Origin: Propionibacteriaceae bacterium | Lineage (GTDB): Bacteria; Actinomycetota; Actinomycetes; Propionibacteriales; Propionibacteriaceae | DNA: 7,425 nucleotides | Direction of reading: 5' to 3' | Assembly (NCBI GenBank): GCA_031262845.1 | Contig: JAISGZ010000160.1 | Span: forward strand, 1 to 7,425 | Shown: one piece after another, positions 6,036 through 7,425 of the stretch | Layout of the letters: every line of letters starts with the position of its first letter | How positions within the stretch are numbered: the stretch's first letter is position 1 | Position numbers and translations under genes: made by a program | Notes under the pieces: generated by a model | What the model saw: the letters and a program-made list of their open reading frames with translations, nothing else | Told to the model about the DNA's origin: nothing | Database searches by the model: none

Positions 6036-6680
6036 ATGGACATCATGCACATTGACCATGTTGTCTATGCGGCTGGGCCGATTGGCCTGAGGGCTGAAGC
6101 CGATCGGTTTGAAGACCTGCTGGGCGTGAAATCAATCGACGGCGGGCTGCACCCTCGGTTCGGGACCCGGATGCGATTGATCCCGATGGCTGACGCCCGC
6201 TACATCGAAATTGTCGAGGTCCTCGACCACCCGGCGGCTGACAAGGCGCCCTACGGTCAAGCGGTGCGGGCCCGGAGCGAACTCGGTGGCGGCTGGCTGG
6301 GCTGGGTCGTATCAGTCGAAGACCTGACCGAATTGGAGCAACGGCTGCAACGGAAGTCCACGCGGGGGACCCGTCATTTTCCCGATGGCCGAGCCCTGGA
6401 GTGGGATCAAGTCGGGATCAAAGGCCTGATCGCCGATCCGCAGCTGCCCTATTTCATCAGTTGGGTGTCCGAACCCAGTGTCTTGCCGTCGGCCTTGCCG
6501 GCCGAGGTCCGGTTACTCGAACTCGATATCGCCGGTTCCCGGCAGAGGGTTGAGCAGTGGCTCGGGGTTTCGGTGGACGATGTCTCAGTAACGGTCTCCC
6601 TCAAGTTTGAGTCGCCCAGCGGTTACCCCGGGGTGATCGCCGTGACAGTCGACAGCCCCAAGGGGAAAGTCCGGATTTAA
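6036..6680 (+). CDS. VOC family protein, glyoxalase-like domain
   Basis: The 214-aa product begins 'MDIMHIDHVVYAAG', the first strand of a vicinal-oxygen-chelate fold, with His8 as a probable metal ligand. 'GGLHPRFGTRMRLIP' (36-50) and 'YIEIVEV' (56-62) fit the Glyoxalase_3-like subgroup (PF13468), in which the acidic residue of the second motif often completes the metal site. 'WVVSVEDLTELEQRL' (90-104) fits the following helix region. The C-terminal half (about 120-214) looks like a second, more diverged repeat. Such proteins bind a divalent metal and act in the cytoplasm on varied small molecules, so the substrate cannot be predicted. The ATG at 6036 has only a weak GGTGA three bases before it, and the in-frame ATG at 6045 is an equally plausible start. 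GC-rich codon use matches the chromosome. Family call fairly sure; reaction unknown. Confidence 0.82.
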   Translation: MDIMHIDHVVYAAGPIGLRAEADRFEDLLGVKSIDGGLHPRFGTRMRLIPMADARYIEIVEVLDHPAADKAPYGQAVRARSELGGGWLGWVVSVEDLTELEQRLQRKSTRGTRHFPDGRALEWDQVGIKGLIADPQLPYFISWVSEPSVLPSALPAEVRLLELDIAGSRQRVEQWLGVSVDDVSVTVSLKFESPSGYPGVIAVTVDSPKGKVRI

Positions 6681-6736
6681 CGGCAGGCCGGTCGATCAGT
6701 CGGGCGTGATCGGCCAGAACAGCGACTTTAAGTGGC

Positions 6737-6772
6737 AGCTTCCGTTTTTGATGCCGATTGGGAAGGCTTTTT
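6737..6772 (+). terminator. Probable intrinsic terminator after the VOC gene
   Basis: AGCTTCC (6737-6743) pairs with GGAAGGCT (6761-6768) with one bulged base and a 17-base loop. The stem leads directly into a T5 run (6768-6772). It lies 57 bases after the VOC stop and before the promoter of the next gene, so it probably separates the two transcription units. The large loop makes it moderate in strength. Confidence 0.5.
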
Positions 6773-6828
6773 GGCCGGGGATAGTGGCCTGCGCGTAACG
6801 GTCAATCTGCTCTGTCAGAGCGGTCCAC

Positions 6829-6834
6829 TAGGGT
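6829..6834 (+). promoter_or_regulatory. -10 box (TAGGGT) of the M13 peptidase gene, probably leaderless
   Basis: TAGGGT matches TANNNT and ends 7 bases before the ATG at 6842, so transcription would start at or within a base or two of the start codon. There is no Shine-Dalgarno sequence between them. This is the classic leaderless arrangement in actinobacteria. No clear -35 is visible at 17-18 bases upstream. Confidence 0.55.
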
Positions 6835-6841
6835 GACCCCC

Positions 6842-7425
6842 ATGACGAACTCGGGAATTGTCACTCAGTACTTTGACCAAACCAGCCGGCCCCAAGACGA
6901 TCTGTTTCGCCACGTCAACGGCCAGTGGCTCGACAACTACGACATTCCACCCGACCGGGGCGCCGACGGCGCTTTCCGAGAGTTACACGACGCCGCCGAA
7001 CAACAAGTCCGATTGATCATCGAAGAGGCCAACGGCCAGGCTGCCGGTGATTCGACCGAGGCGACGGAAGAACGTTTGATCGCCGCTCTCTACGCCAGTT
7101 TCATGGACGCCGACCAGGTCGAGCGTCGGGGCCTGGAACCGCTCCAAGCCGATATCGCCGCCGTCGCCGAAGCCGACAAAGTGACCTTGGCTAAGGTCAT
7201 CGGCCAACTCGAACGGACCGGGGTGGGGGGCCTGTTCGACACCTGGGTCGACAACGATCCCGGCCAGCCGACGCGCTACATCGTCAACCTCAGCCAGGGC
7301 GGCCTCGGCCTGCCCGACGAGGCCTATTACCGGGAAGACCAGCACGCCGAAATCCGCCAGCATTACGTCGGTCACGTGGCCGCCATGTTGGACTTGGCGA
7401 CCGCCGGTGACGCCAACCCGGTCGG
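6842..7425 (+). CDS. M13 family metallopeptidase (neprilysin/PepO type), N-terminal part; 3' end outside the window
   Basis: The frame is open from the ATG at 6842 to the window edge, giving 194 codons. The protein begins 'MTNSGIVTQYFDQTSRPQDD' and continues 'LFRHVNGQWLDNYDIPPDRG', the typical N-terminus of bacterial M13 endopeptidases (compare 'DDFYxYVNGxWL'). 'RYIVNLSQGGLGLPDEAYYR' further on matches the conserved 'GLGLPDRDYY' segment. These zinc enzymes cleave small peptides. The zinc motif HExxH and the later ExxxD glutamate lie beyond the window, so catalytic competence cannot be judged. No signal peptide is seen, so it is probably cytoplasmic, as in other actinobacterial members. The full protein should be about 650 aa. 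The start is supported by the TAGGGT box just upstream. A reverse-strand open frame over 6983-7375 is a shadow of this gene. Confidence 0.92.
   Translation, partial: MTNSGIVTQYFDQTSRPQDDLFRHVNGQWLDNYDIPPDRGADGAFRELHDAAEQQVRLIIEEANGQAAGDSTEATEERLIAALYASFMDADQVERRGLEPLQADIAAVAEADKVTLAKVIGQLERTGVGGLFDTWVDNDPGQPTRYIVNLSQGGLGLPDEAYYREDQHAEIRQHYVGHVAAMLDLATAGDANPV

Noticed and set aside
6983..7375. Minus-strand frame of 130 codons
   Set aside because: It is antisense to the M13 peptidase gene, whose + strand product matches the family.
1..7425. CRISPR array, tRNA, rRNA or complete insertion sequence
   Set aside because: No regularly spaced repeats, cloverleaf-like sequence or full transposase was seen on either strand.

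Overview
The window looks like a chromosomal segment of a high-GC Gram-positive bacterium (Actinomycetota; family not determinable by eye). The evidence is GC-rich coding sequence (hand counts of 38/60 in the ATPase gene and 37/60 in guaA), frequent GTG starts, actinobacterial-style RadA and GuaA proteins, and TANNNT -10 boxes placed a few bases before start codons, as in leaderless transcripts.

Layout, left to right. (1) The 3' end of radA (+). (2) A DUF234-type ATPase gene (+) whose promoter region carries a 37-bp imperfect palindrome. (3) From about 2175 to 4060, an abruptly AT-richer stretch (hand counts 24/60 and 26/60). It holds an unrecognised protein of 418-435 aa with a C-terminal cysteine cluster, an untranslated gap with a hairpin and possible fragments, a small 81-aa protein with a good ribosome binding site, and a stem-loop that may terminate transcription from both sides. 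(4) guaA (GMP synthase) on the minus strand. (5) A 389-base gap with no convincing gene, several short inverted repeats and a terminator-like hairpin with a T6 tract. (6) A VOC/glyoxalase-like gene (+). (7) The 5' end of an M13 (neprilysin/PepO-type) metallopeptidase gene (+), which runs off the window and is probably leaderless.

The housekeeping genes (DNA recombination/repair, purine synthesis, peptidase) show no shared pathway. The unusual part is the AT-rich insert of two unknown genes between the ATPase and guaA, most simply read as horizontally acquired accessory DNA. No integrase, transposase, CRISPR array, tRNA or rRNA could be supported. A defence or mobile-element role for the insert would be a guess.
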